NCBI RefSeq assembly: GCF_004522235.1
Contig: NZ_SDLT01000017.1
Coordinates: 1-64,000, forward strand
Length of the DNA: 64,000 nt
Origin: Amycolatopsis nivea
GTDB taxonomy: Bacteria; Actinomycetota; Actinomycetes; Mycobacteriales; Pseudonocardiaceae
Reading direction: 5' to 3'
The notes below the pieces were generated by a model. It made no database searches and was not told the origin of the DNA. It saw only the letters and a list, made by a program, of their open reading frames with translations. The position numbers and the translations under genes are program-made. Positions 31,704 through 41,100 of the stretch are shown piece by piece. Every line of letters starts with the position of its first letter. Position 1 is the first letter of the stretch.

Positions 31704-32849
31704 GTGGCGGGGTTCGACGGCTTCTTCCGGGGCGAATTCCCTCGCCTCGTGGCGTTCCTGTGCGCGGGCGGGCTCGGCCCGGCCACCGCGCGCGAGGTGG
31801 CGGTGGAGGCGTTCGTCCAGGAAACCGGGACGTGGCCGCCGCCGCCGGGCGACCCGCGCGTCGCGGTGCGGCTGACCGCCGTCCGGCTCGCCGCCGAGCA
31901 GACGTGGTTCGACGGCGGCGCGCCGTCCGCCGACCCGCCGGGCGACCGGCTGACCTCGGTCGTGGAGCGGAACGCGCGCGGGGTCGAACTGCTTTCGACG
32001 CTGCCGGAAACCCAGCGCACGGTGCTGACCTGGTCGCTCAACGGGTTTTCGCCCGCCGCGATCGCCTCCGCGCTCGGCATGGCGGGCACCACAGTCCGCT
32101 CGAATCTGCGGCACGCGCGAGAACGGCTGAAGCACCGGCTCGGCCTGGCCGGGCGCGAGGAGGCGCTGATGACCGAGCTGCGCGAAGCCGAAGCCGCACT
32201 GGTCAACGCGCTGCGCTCGGCGCTCGACGTCGAAGAAGCGTTGACCCGGGTGAAAACCGAGGCGACCGCCTTGGCCGCGCCGCGCGTCCCGGCCGGCCGG
32301 TTCGGCTTCGACGGCCCGGTGCGCGCGGCGGTCGAGGGCGATCCGGACGCGGCGCAGGACCTGCTCGCCGCGGTGCAGCCGCTGATCGTGCGCTACTGCC
32401 GGGCCCGGCTCGGCGGCGCCGACGCATATTCCTCCGCGGACGACGTGGCGCAGGAAGTCTGTCTCGCGTTGCTGACCGCGCTGCCCGGCTACCGGCATCA
32501 GGGGCGGCCGTTTCTCGCTTTCGTTTACGGGATCGCGCAGCACAAAGTGGCGGACGCGCACCGGGCGCACGCGCGCAACCGGACCGACACGGTGGCCGAG
32601 ATGCCGGAGGCGGTCGATCTGGCCGACGGACCGGAGGAACGGGCGCTGCGCGCGGAGCTGAACCGGCAGCTGGCTCGGCTGCTGCAGCTGCTGCCGGAGC
32701 GACAGCGGGAGATTGTGTTGCTGCGCATAGTAGTCGGGCTCTCTGCCGACGAAGCGGCCGAAGCGGTCGACTCCACCCCGGGCGCGGTACGGGTGGCGCA
32801 ACACCGCGCGCTGCTGCGGCTCCGCTCAGCTCTCGAACGACGCCGCTGA
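31704..32849 (+). CDS. Double sigma-70-like protein: degenerate ECF half fused to SigD-like half
   Basis: The 381-aa product holds two sigma-like units in one frame. The N-terminal half (about 1-155) has weak region 2 (FDGFFRGEFPRLVAFL, VAVEAFVQETGTW) and a clearer region 4 (LLSTLPETQRTVLTWSL, ASALGMAGTTVRSNLRHA). The C-terminal half (about 200-381) is a full ECF factor close to mycobacterial SigD: VRAAVEGDPDAAQDLL, SADDVAQEVCLALLTALPGY, FVYGIAQHKVADAHRAH and LPERQREIVLLRIVVGLSAD. I chose the GTG at 31704 because GGAGG lies about eight bases upstream. An ATG at 32169 could start the SigD-like half alone. Confidence 0.85.
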   Translation: MAGFDGFFRGEFPRLVAFLCAGGLGPATAREVAVEAFVQETGTWPPPPGDPRVAVRLTAVRLAAEQTWFDGGAPSADPPGDRLTSVVERNARGVELLSTLPETQRTVLTWSLNGFSPAAIASALGMAGTTVRSNLRHARERLKHRLGLAGREEALMTELREAEAALVNALRSALDVEEALTRVKTEATALAAPRVPAGRFGFDGPVRAAVEGDPDAAQDLLAAVQPLIVRYCRARLGGADAYSSADDVAQEVCLALLTALPGYRHQGRPFLAFVYGIAQHKVADAHRAHARNRTDTVAEMPEAVDLADGPEERALRAELNRQLARLLQLLPERQREIVLLRIVVGLSADEAAEAVDSTPGAVRVAQHRALLRLRSALERRR

Positions 32850-33689
32850 CCCGATCCGCGCCACCACGAACTCCGCCAGCGCCGCCACCGGGCCCTCGCT
32901 GCCGTCGCGCGACAGCAGGATGAAATCGACGTCGCCCGGATCCGGCAGGCCGAGTTCGGCGGGCAATTCGACCAGGTCGGACGGCACCAGGCTCCGCGCG
33001 TGCACGGTGATCCCGAGCCCGGCGGCCGCCGCCGCGCGCAAGCCGGTCAGGCTCGAGGTCTGGCAGGCCGCCCGCCATTCCAGTCCGGCGCGCTCCAGCG
33101 TTTCCACCGCCAGCTGCCGGGTGACCGACGGCATCGGGTACTGCACGAGCGGCACCGGATGGCCGGGCGTGAGGTCCGTCGCCGCCGAGCCGATCCACAC
33201 CAGGGGTTCGCGGCGCAGCAGCCGTCCCGGGCCGGGCGCGCCTGGGCGGCGTTTGCCGAGCACCAGGTCGAGGCGGCCGTCGGCGATCCGGCGGGCGAGC
33301 ACATCGGACAGTTCCACGTGCAGTTCCACGTCCACCAGCGGATGGCTTTCCCGCAGCCGCCGCAGGATGTCCGGCAGCTCGCCGAGCGCGAAGTCCTCCG
33401 ACACCCCGAACCGGACCCGGCCGCGCACCTGCGCGCCGCGGAAATGCCGGGCCGCGCGGTCCTCGGTGTCCACAATGGTCTGCGCGAAGCCGAGCATCGC
33501 CTGCCCGCGCGCGGTCAGGTCGACCGCGTGCGTGTCCCGGGCGAACAGCAATCCGCCCGCCTCGGACTCGAGCCGCCGGATGTGCTGGCTGATTGTGGGC
33601 TGCCCCACACCGAGCCGCCTCGCCGCCGCCGTGAAGCTGCGAGTTTCCGCCACGGCAAGGAAAGAACGGCACAACCGCGGATCCAGCAT
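32826..33689 (-). CDS. LysR-family transcriptional regulator
   Basis: The 287-aa product has a LysR winged helix (about 1-60: LCRSFLAVAETRSFTAAARR, LGVGQPTISQHIRRLESEAG) and a periplasmic-binding-protein-like effector domain (about 90-280). It diverges from the BASS-family transporter gene and is the likely regulator. Its ATG lies seven bases past a TAAGAT -10 element, so the mRNA is leaderless. Its 3' end overlaps the sigma-like gene by 24 bases in convergent orientation. Confidence 0.93.
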   Translation of the reverse strand: MLDPRLCRSFLAVAETRSFTAAARRLGVGQPTISQHIRRLESEAGGLLFARDTHAVDLTARGQAMLGFAQTIVDTEDRAARHFRGAQVRGRVRFGVSEDFALGELPDILRRLRESHPLVDVELHVELSDVLARRIADGRLDLVLGKRRPGAPGPGRLLRREPLVWIGSAATDLTPGHPVPLVQYPMPSVTRQLAVETLERAGLEWRAACQTSSLTGLRAAAAAGLGITVHARSLVPSDLVELPAELGLPDPGDVDFILLSRDGSEGPVAALAEFVVARIGSAASFES

Positions 33690-33696
33690 GCGTCAC

Positions 33697-33734
33697 ATCT
33701 TATCGGATTTCACAATGACAGTCAGTACGGTCAT
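33697..33734 (-). promoter_or_regulatory. lysR promoter overlapping an inverted repeat
   Basis: On the minus strand CTGACT and TAAGAT are separated by 17 bases (33697-33725), seven bases before the LysR ATG. An inverted repeat, ATGAC-N10-GTCAT (33715-33734), covers the -35 box and lies between the two divergent genes, as expected for a LysR recall site. Confidence 0.68.
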
Positions 33735-33789
33735 CGGGGTTCCGAATGACCGTCGGCGACGGGAGAATGACCGGGAAAGGAGATCCACC

Positions 33790-34815
33790 GTGCTCGCTTC
33801 GTTCGCCCGCCCCGTCTCGGCTTTGCTCGCCAAGCTGCGGATCGACCCGTTCATCGCCCTGATCCTCGTCACCGTGGGCATCGCCTCGCTGCTGCCCGCC
33901 TCCGGCGCGGTCGCGACCGGATTCGGCGTGGTGACGAAAATCGCGGTCGGTCTGCTCTTCTTCCTTTACGGCGCAAGGCTTTCCAGTCAGGAAGCGGTCG
34001 AGGGGATGCGACACTGGCGGTTGCACGTCACGGTACTCTGCGCCACTTTCGTGCTGTTTCCGTTGCTGGGGCTCGCCGCGTCGTTCCTCTCCCCCGGCCT
34101 GCTGACCTCGCCGCTGTACACCGGCGTGCTGTTCCTCTGCCTGCTGCCCTCGACCGTCCAGTCGTCGATCGCGTTCACCTCGATCGCGAAGGGCAACGTC
34201 GCGGCGGCGATCTGCAGCGCGTCGCTGTCCAATCTGCTCGGCATCGTGCTGACGCCGCTGCTCGTCGCGCTGCTGCTGGCCACCGACGGCCCGGGCGTGA
34301 GCGGTTCGGCGGTGCTGGACATCGTGCTGCAGCTCCTGGTGCCGTTCGTCGCCGGGCAGCTGGCGCGCCGCTGGATCGGCGGGTGGGTGCAGCGGCATTC
34401 CGCGCCGCTCAAGATCGTCGACCGCGGTTCGATCCTGCTGGTGGTCTACACCGCGTTCAGCGAGGGGATGACCGAGGGCATCTGGCACCAGCTGGACGTC
34501 GGCCCGCTGCTGGCGCTGGTCGCGGTCTGCTGCGTGCTGCTGGCGGCGGTGCTCGCCGCGACGAGCGGCGGCGCGCGGCTGCTCGGGTTCGCCCGCGCGG
34601 ACCGGATCACGATCATGTTCTGCGGTTCGAAGAAGAGCCTGGCGAGCGGCCTGCCGATGGCGACGGTGCTGTTCGGGCACGCCGAGGTCGGGCTGATCGT
34701 GCTGCCGCTGATGCTGTTCCACCAGATTCAGCTGATCGTGTGCGCGGCGATGGCGCGCCGGTACGCCCGGCAGGAGGCCGCGCAGGAGCCGGGGGAACTG
34801 GCGGCGGTCGGCTGA
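33790..34815 (+). CDS. BASS-family (bile acid:sodium symporter-like) transporter
   Basis: The 341-aa protein has about ten hydrophobic helices and resembles the SBF_like/PF13593 branch of the BASS family: VGLLFFLYGARLSSQEAVEG, LLPSTVQSSIAFTSIAKGN, with the conserved unwound-helix region, and MFCGSKKSLASGLPMATVLF, a signature of this branch. Substrates of this branch are unproven; keto acids and other organic anions are likely. A GGAAAGGAG site precedes the GTG. It is divergent from the LysR gene. Confidence 0.9.
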   Translation: MLASFARPVSALLAKLRIDPFIALILVTVGIASLLPASGAVATGFGVVTKIAVGLLFFLYGARLSSQEAVEGMRHWRLHVTVLCATFVLFPLLGLAASFLSPGLLTSPLYTGVLFLCLLPSTVQSSIAFTSIAKGNVAAAICSASLSNLLGIVLTPLLVALLLATDGPGVSGSAVLDIVLQLLVPFVAGQLARRWIGGWVQRHSAPLKIVDRGSILLVVYTAFSEGMTEGIWHQLDVGPLLALVAVCCVLLAAVLAATSGGARLLGFARADRITIMFCGSKKSLASGLPMATVLFGHAEVGLIVLPLMLFHQIQLIVCAAMARRYARQEAAQEPGELAAVG

Positions 34816-34855
34816 CGTTGACCGGGCGCCTCCGGGCCCGCCAGGATCGGTTCCC

Positions 34856-35536
34856 ATGCGGGAACTGGTGTACGTCTCCGAGGCCAAGCTCAGCCAGTTC
34901 GAGAGCCAGGGGCTGGACAAGCACCTGGCCCGGGCGTCGGAGGTCGCCGGGAAGGTCCCGGGCGTCGAGCTTCGCGTGAACCTGTCCGGCCGGGCCGCCC
35001 ATCCGGGGCTCGACCGGGCGGTCCGGAAGATCAGGACCTCCGCGCGGTGGTACACCGACGACGAGCTGGTCCCCGGGCAATGGGTGCAGTTCGAGGCGCG
35101 GCTGAACTACCGCGTCGTGCACGGAGGAAGCCACGCCGGACAGTCCGCCGCACTGCTCTTCTGGGAGCCCGCGAACGGCGACGAGCCCCGGCTGCTCCTG
35201 CACGGTTCGCCGGAGCATCTGGTCGGCACGCGCACGCCCCCGCCCGCCGAAACGATCGGGCTGCCGATCTCGCACAGCGGCGGGATGGCGGATTTCCTCG
35301 ACGAGCTGACCGGGAAGTCCTTCTCGCAGGCGCTGCACTTCCTGCTCGGGGACCTGGACCGCCGTACGCCGCCCGAGCTGGCGGGCTGGATGGCGGGGTA
35401 CGCGCGCCTGACGGCCGATCTGGCCGTCACGAACACCCCGGCCCATTTCACCCGAGAGGAACGCACTCAGCCGACCCGCGTGGTGCTGGCCAGTCCGCTG
35501 TATGTCGAGTACACGAGCGCGCCGGAGCCGGGCTGA
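34856..35536 (+). CDS. Conserved actinobacterial protein, SAVMC3_10250-like
   Basis: The 226-aa soluble protein resembles a conserved actinobacterial family known to me only under the label SAVMC3_10250, with the opening RELVYVSEAKLSQFE and the central TSARWYTDDELVPGQWVQFE and LLLHGSPEHLVG. I know of no function. It has no signal peptide or membrane segment and ends in a beta-strand-like VLASPLYVEYTSA. A CAGGAT element eight bases before the ATG suggests a leaderless transcript. Neighbours do not clarify its role. Confidence 0.75.
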   Translation: MRELVYVSEAKLSQFESQGLDKHLARASEVAGKVPGVELRVNLSGRAAHPGLDRAVRKIRTSARWYTDDELVPGQWVQFEARLNYRVVHGGSHAGQSAALLFWEPANGDEPRLLLHGSPEHLVGTRTPPPAETIGLPISHSGGMADFLDELTGKSFSQALHFLLGDLDRRTPPELAGWMAGYARLTADLAVTNTPAHFTREERTQPTRVVLASPLYVEYTSAPEPG

Positions 35537-35718
35537 CGGGAAATCCGGTGGAGCCGCGCCCGCGTCCGCGGCTACTGTCGCCCGACCAGTGTCGGCTAGG
35601 CGAGGACGTGCCGTTGTACATCGCGTGAGGCATCCCAAGCTCTGATCCCGTCGCGCGCCGCGTTCGAGCGTCGCGCTTCTTCGTGCTGCGGAATTCTCAC
35701 TGGAATCGGTGTACTCCT

Positions 35719-36267
35719 GTGCTCTATCACTGGACAGTCCTGCCCACTTGCCTGCCGCTCGTCCGGCGGCGCTGCCATACGTGCTCGTCCGGGCTTTTCC
35801 GGGCGGACGGCAAGTTCCGGGTCAACGCCAACCACAAACTCGTCGACGCCTGGCTCCTCGTGCTCTGCACCGGTTGTGGGGAAACGGCGAAACTCACCGT
35901 GTTCGAACGGGCGAAGGTGCGCTCGGTCCGGCCGGATCTGCTGGACCGCTTGCACCACAACGATCCCGGCCTCGCCGCCGAACTCCTCCAGGACCCGGTC
36001 CTGCGACGGCGCAACCGCGTCGCGCTCGACTGGGAGGGTGCCTGGCGGCTCGACACCGGTGGTCCGGACCACTTGGACCAGGACGCGATCGACGTCTCGG
36101 TCGGCTTCGCGGCCCGGATCCCGGTCCGCCCGGTACGGCTCATCGCCGAGGGCTGCCGTCTGCCCCGGGCTGAGGTCGAGCGGTTGCTCGCCGAGGGGAA
36201 GGTCGTGTCGGGAGTCCGGCTGAGCGGCAAGCTCTCCGGCGACTTCGCCTTCACGCTCAAGTACTGA
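35719..36267 (+). CDS. DUF1062 zinc-ribbon protein
   Basis: The 182-aa product fits DUF1062: a zinc-ribbon-like N-terminus with Cys19-x2-Cys22 (RRCHTCSSG) and Cys50-x2-Cys53 (LLVLCTGCGETAKLTVFER), then LLDRLHHNDPGLAAELLQDP and the C-terminal RLPRAEVERLLAEGKVVSG, which resembles an S4-like helix-turn motif and suggests RNA binding. The biochemical function is unknown. The GTG at 35719 gives a family-like length; a GTG at 35683 would add 12 residues. A strong hairpin follows the stop. Confidence 0.83.
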   Translation: MLYHWTVLPTCLPLVRRRCHTCSSGLFRADGKFRVNANHKLVDAWLLVLCTGCGETAKLTVFERAKVRSVRPDLLDRLHHNDPGLAAELLQDPVLRRRNRVALDWEGAWRLDTGGPDHLDQDAIDVSVGFAARIPVRPVRLIAEGCRLPRAEVERLLAEGKVVSGVRLSGKLSGDFAFTLKY

Positions 36268-36274
36268 CCGCCGT

Positions 36275-36306
36275 GCGGGGAACCCTGATTCTCGCGGGTT
36301 CCCCGC
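36275..36306 (+). terminator. Perfect 11-bp hairpin after DUF1062 gene
   Basis: GCGGGGAACCC (36275-36285) and GGGTTCCCCGC (36296-36306) pair perfectly around a ten-base loop, eight bases after the stop codon. There is no T-tract, but the position suits transcription termination before the ESX block. Confidence 0.6.
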
Positions 36307-36316
36307 CCGGAAGGTC

Positions 36317-36569
36317 GGCGACGTCCGTCCACAACGGACACCGCAAGTCCACCCGCGATTTCCGCTCGCATGAGCGCGAACCGCGAACGCGGGCACCAGC
36401 CAGTGCCTGAACGGGCAATCCGCAGCGGTCCCACACCTCCAGGTGCCCTTCGCGGCTGATCGCCGAGGCGATGTCTGTTCACAGAGGACCGCGCAAGTCC
36501 ACTCGCGATTCCCGCTCGCATGAGCGCGAACGGCGAACCAGGGCAACGGCGGTGCCTGAACGGGCAATC
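36317..36569. repeat. Two imperfect 100-bp direct repeats upstream of the ESX block
   Basis: Segments 36317-36420 and 36467-36569 align with a period of about 150 bases. They share the 19-base block CGCTCGCATGAGCGCGAAC (36363 and 36513) and later GTGCCTGAACGGGCAATC. Inside each copy GCTCGCATGAGC can form a small hairpin. The whole gap 36268-36822 holds no convincing gene. The repeats may be dispersed elements or a regulatory duplication. Confidence 0.75.
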
Positions 36570-36665
36570 GCGCGTAACCAGGTCCCGCGGAAGACGTTGC
36601 CGCTGCCCGCGCCCCCCGGGTGGAGGAGCCCCTTGCCCCGCCGTCCGCGCACTGGTGTTCAGAAG

Positions 36666-36690
36666 GGAACAACGCGGCGACAACCCGTAG
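36666..36690 (+). promoter_or_regulatory. Candidate ECF-type promoter for the ESX operon
   Basis: GGAAC (36666-36670), 15 bases, then CGTAG (36686-36690) resembles promoters used by some ECF sigma factors. It lies 130 bases upstream of the first Esx gene, in the only gap before it. The match is short and could be chance. Confidence 0.25.
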
Positions 36691-36822
36691 ACCGGCGCTT
36701 ACCGTAAGTCCGCAGTCTCCCCGTGCTCTGTCGTATCGGCCGAACGAAGGGCATCCGCGGCGACATCGGCGGTCTGGCATGCCAGCCCGTCATATCCGGA
36801 GAACCCGACCAGAGGAGAAAGC

Positions 36823-37161
36823 ATGGCTTCGCAGGACGGCGCCCGCGTCGACACCAGCGTCATGCGCAAGGGCGCGCAGACGATCAGCGACACCGGGCAG
36901 AACATCACCGGGGTGAACCAGAAGGTCGACGGCACCATGCAGACGCTGTTCGGCACCTGGCGGTCGGACTCGGCGAACGTGTTCAACCAGGCGATGGGCC
37001 AGTTCGACCAGACGGTCCGCAAGATCGTGCAGAAGCTGGACGAGCTCGCGCAGAACGTGCAGACCTCGGCGAGCGAGTACGACAGCCGGGACTCGGACAA
37101 CACCTCCACCGCCCACAACGCCGCGACGGTCATCGGCGGCGGCGGTCTGCAGGGCTTCTGA
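36823..37161 (+). CDS. WXG100-family Esx protein (first of pair)
   Basis: The 112-aa product is a WXG100-type helical hairpin secreted by type VII systems: helix 1 (about 10-42), the turn GTWRSDSANVF, where W-R-S stands for W-x-G, and helix 2 (about 50-88, QAMGQFDQTVRKIVQKLDEL). The C-terminus has YDSRD, close to the Y-x3-D/E export signal, followed by a flexible glycine-rich tail. GAGGAG lies seven bases before the ATG. The next gene codes for its probable heterodimer partner. Confidence 0.9.
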   Translation: MASQDGARVDTSVMRKGAQTISDTGQNITGVNQKVDGTMQTLFGTWRSDSANVFNQAMGQFDQTVRKIVQKLDELAQNVQTSASEYDSRDSDNTSTAHNAATVIGGGGLQGF

Positions 37162-37191
37162 TCCCCTTCCCTCCCACGAAAGGACATTCCC

Positions 37192-37491
37192 ATGGCTTTG
37201 GGCCAGTTCCAGATCAGTTTCGCCACCATGCAGGACACCGTCGGGCAGGCGAAGCAGCAGTCCAACCAGATCACCGAGCTGCTGGACCAGATGAAGGCCG
37301 TCATCGAGGGCCAGCGCGAAAACTGGACCGGTGTCGCGGCGGACATGTTCCACGAGACCTACAACTACTGCCACCAGGCGGCGCTCACGCTGCCGCAGGC
37401 GCTCGACGCCGCCGCGCAGACCCTCGGCCAGATCAACGAGGGCACCTCCAACACCGAGGGCAACAACGCCAAGCGGTTCGCCGCCAACTGA
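37192..37491 (+). CDS. WXG100-family Esx protein (second of pair)
   Basis: The 99-aa product is a second WXG100 hairpin: helix 1 ISFATMQDTVGQAKQQSNQ, the turn ENWTGVAADMF with a canonical W-x-G, and helix 2 HETYNYCHQAALTLPQALD. It lacks a clear Y-x3-D/E at the end, as expected for the partner that lacks the signal. AAAGGA precedes the ATG. Being 30 bases downstream of the first Esx gene, it forms the usual EsxB-EsxA-type pair at the front of an ESX locus. Confidence 0.9.
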   Translation: MALGQFQISFATMQDTVGQAKQQSNQITELLDQMKAVIEGQRENWTGVAADMFHETYNYCHQAALTLPQALDAAAQTLGQINEGTSNTEGNNAKRFAAN

Positions 37492-37537
37492 CGCCGCCCG
37501 CCTCGCCGCAACCGACCAGAAAGGAGGGTGAACGGCC

Positions 37538-38089
37538 ATGGTCGCGCCAGGTGACACGAACTACGGGATGAACAACGATTCGCACACCCATCAGAAGACC
37601 TCGGACGACGGGAAGTTCCACAGTCCGGGCGACCAGACCCCGCCGGACGTGAAGAACGAGTGGATCCCGCCGGGCGACGTCGGCAAGCCGCCGCCGGTGC
37701 CGGGCGGTTCCGAGCATCCGGGCAGGGGCGTCACCGCGGTCAACACCGAGGCGATGCGCACGTTCGCGAAGAACATGCAGGCGCTCGCGGACGGGCCGCT
37801 GAAGGACCTGCCGGCGAAACTCGACGGCATCCAGCTCAAGCCCGGCGTGTTCCTGACGGCGCAGAGCAAGATCTTCACGCCGATCCAGGGCACGAACGCG
37901 CTGCGGGACACCACCCGCACGGCGATCCACGACCTCTGCAAGGCGCTCGACGAGGTCGCGGACGCGGTGAACAAGGCCTCGAAGGCGTACGACAACGCCG
38001 ACGAGGTCAACAAGATGTCCGCCGACGACTACAACCAGTACTTCAACACCGTCAGCGGGCACATCACCGGCGCCGGTCAGAAACCCTGA
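37538..38089 (+). CDS. Helical ESX-associated protein
   Basis: I do not recognise a named family. The 183-aa protein has a Pro/Gly-rich disordered N-terminus (about 1-65) and a helical C-terminal half with TEAMRTFAKNMQALADGPLK, then LRDTTRTAIHDLCKALDEV and NKASKAYDNADEVNKM. The two long helices and the terminal YNQYFNT region resemble Esp-type secreted proteins. A full AGGAGG lies upstream of the ATG. Position directly after the Esx pair suggests a co-secreted substrate or chaperone. Confidence 0.78.
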   Translation: MVAPGDTNYGMNNDSHTHQKTSDDGKFHSPGDQTPPDVKNEWIPPGDVGKPPPVPGGSEHPGRGVTAVNTEAMRTFAKNMQALADGPLKDLPAKLDGIQLKPGVFLTAQSKIFTPIQGTNALRDTTRTAIHDLCKALDEVADAVNKASKAYDNADEVNKMSADDYNQYFNTVSGHITGAGQKP

Positions 38090-38134
38090 CCGGACGGGCG
38101 GCGGTCTCTCCGGGTTCGAAGCGATCGAGGGAAG

Positions 38135-41100
38135 ATGGCGGACGACAACAACACCCACGGGTTCACCTCGGACGACAACGGGGTCTGGCCCGACACCACG
38201 CAGACCGGCAACCAGAACACCACTGGTGACCCGTCGAAGGATTTCGACGGCCTGACGTGGAAGCAGATCGAAGCGGCGATCCTCGGCGGCGGTTCGCTGT
38301 CGGGCGGCCAGGACAACCGGGACAAGGCCTACGGCAACGTCAACTGGCAGTCGCTTCAGGACGCGGCCGGGGTGTTTCAGGAGACGCAGCAGAACCTCGC
38401 GATGGTCGCTCAGTCCATTCAGGACCAGACCGCCGCCCTCGCCGGACCCGACGGTCCGTGGAAGGGCGACGCCGCGACGAAGTTCAAGGACATGATGACC
38501 GCGCTGGGCAACAAGTTCTCCGATCTGGCCGACCGGATCGGCGACGGCGGCGGGTCGAACAACGTGCCGACGAACCTCGTCAATTCCGCGGCCTATCTCA
38601 AGTGGGCGCAGGACACGATCCGCTACATCGACAGCTATTACGCCAGCCAGGTCCTCGCCCAGGGCAGCAAGTACCACCTCAGCGACGGGCGCGCGTACAT
38701 CTCGCAGTTCCCCGAGGCCGTCGAGATGATGACCAACGACATGCGCAAGGTGGGCGGGCAGCTCGCGCAGAAGTACAACACCGTGCACGTCAACGCGGGC
38801 AAGACGACCCCGCCGCCGACCCCCGGCGGCGGTGACGTCAACACGCCCAAGCCTCCCCCGCCACCGCCTGCTCCGCCGCCACCGCCCACACCGCCGCCGC
38901 CTCCGCCGCCGGTGACCGCTCCTCCCCCGCCGCCGGCTTCTCCGCCGCCGCCTCCGGTGACGCAGCCGCCGCCTACCCCGAAACCGCCGCCGGTGTCCCC
39001 GCCTCCGGGCGGTGGCAACGGCACTCCGCCGCCGGTGAACAAGGCCGCGATTCCGCCGCCGCCGAACGGCGTGAACGGTCCGGGCGGGAGCGATGTGCCG
39101 CCGCCGATCAAGAACGCCATGGTGCCGCCTCCGCCCGGGGACGTGAACGGTCCCGGCGGGAACAACGTGCCGCCGCCGATCAAGAACGCTGTAGTGCCGC
39201 CTCCGCCCGGCGACCTCAACGGTCCCGGGGGCAACGGCACGCCGCCGCCGGTGAACGCTGCCTCCATTCCGCCGCCGCCCAACGGGGCCGGCGGGAACAA
39301 CGTGAAGCAGCCGTCGGTCAAGCCGCCGGCCATTCCCGCGCCGCCGGGCGATTCGACGGGAGGGAACAACCTCAAGTCGCCGTCGATCCCGCCGCCGCCC
39401 GGGGCCTCGGGCAACAACCTGGGCGGGAACGTCAACCCGCCTTCGATCCCGGCACCGCCGGGCAGCTCGGGCGGGTCGGGGCACGTGAACCCGCCTTCGA
39501 TCCCCGCTCCGCCCGGCAGCTCGGGCGGATCCGGGCACGTCAACCCGCCTTCGATCCCCGCCCCGCCCGGCGATGCCGGCGGCAACCTGGCGAACAACGC
39601 GCTCAACCCGGCGCATCTGCCGCCGGGCCTCAACACCCCGCCGGGTAACCAGACGCCGGGCGGCAGCGGCATCCCGATGATGCCGCCGGGCGGCATGGGC
39701 GGCGGCGGTGGGCTGAACACGCCGTCCGCGGAACGTCCGGACTCGTCCGGGCTGCTCGGCAACATCAAGAAGCCGTGGGTCAGCCCTCCGCCGGACGGCA
39801 TCGGCAACCCCGACGCACACGGCGACACCCCGCCGCTCAGCTCGGCCAAGTGGGCTCCGCCTCCTGGCGCGAGCGGAGGCGTCGGCGGACCCAGCACCAA
39901 CGGCCTCGGCGGCCCCGGCGATGGCGTCGGCGGCCCCGGCGACTCCGGTCCGGGCGCGATCAAGGGCCTCGGCGAGAGCGATCTGCCGAAGATGCCGGAC
40001 CCGGTCGGCAACCACGAGCAGGTCCCCGGCGGCGGAACCCCGCCGATGATCCCGCCGGGCGGCATGGGCGGCGGCAGCGGCCTCAACACGCCCTCGGCCG
40101 AACGCCCGGACTCGTCTGGATTGCTCGGCAACATCAAGAAGCCGTGGGTAAGCGCTCCGCCAGAGGGCATCGGCAACCCCGACTCGCACGGCGACACACC
40201 CCCACTCAGCTCGGCCGAGTGGGCTCCGCCGCCTGCTGGCGTCGGGGGTCCTGGCGTCAACGGTCTGGGCGGCGAGGAACCAGCCGGGCCCGGAGTGAAG
40301 GGGCTCGGCGAGAGCGATCTGCCGAAGATCCCGGATCCGGTCGGCAACCACGAGCAGCAACAGCTTCCGGCTTCGGGAACGCCGCCGATGGTCCCGCCAG
40401 GCGGAATGGGCGGCGGCAGCGGCTTGAACACGCCCTCCGCCGAACGCCCGGACTCCTCCGGACTGCTCGGCAACATCAAGAAACCGTGGGTAAGCGCTCC
40501 GCCAGAGGGCATCGGCAACCCCGACGCACACGGCGACACACCCCCGCTCAGCTCGGCCGAATGGGCCCCGCCGCCAGCTGCCATCGGCGGTCCCGGCGGC
40601 GAGGAACCGGCCGAGCCGGGAGTGAAAGGCCTCGGCGAAAGCAACCTGCCGAAACTGCCCGACTCCGTCAGCAACCACGAGCAGGCCTCCGGCGGCGGAA
40701 CCCCGCCGATGGTGCCGCCGGGCGGCGGCAGCGGGCTGAACACCCCTGCCGCGGAACGTCCGGATTCGGCTGGACTGCTCGGCAACGTGCAGGAGCCGTG
40801 GACGGCCGACCTACCCGGCGGCGTCGGCGACCCGAGCGCGTTCGGGGATACCCCGCCGAGCGCAGCGGCGGACTGGGCGAAGAACCAGCAGCCTCAAGGG
40901 CCTGGCATGCCGATGGTCCCGCCGGGCGGTGCCGGTGGCGGAGCGAACACGCCCGCCGCCGAACGACCCGACTCCGCCGGGATGCTCGGTGACGTCCAAG
41001 AACCGTGGGCAGCAAGCACGCCGGTGGGCATCGGAAATCCGAGTGCGCAAGGCGAAACCCTGCCCAGCGCCTCAACCAGCTGGGCAAACGACCGGCAACC

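Noticed and set aside
32169..32849. SigD-like half as the only real sigma gene
   Set aside because: The upstream half is in frame, has codon bias like its neighbours, a good ribosome site at its own start and recognisable region 4. I kept the fusion and noted the internal ATG as an alternative.
36317..36569. Possible CRISPR array or att site pair
   Set aside because: Only two imperfect copies of about 100 bases exist, with no regular short spacers, no cas genes and no integrase. The pattern fits a direct duplication or dispersed repeat.
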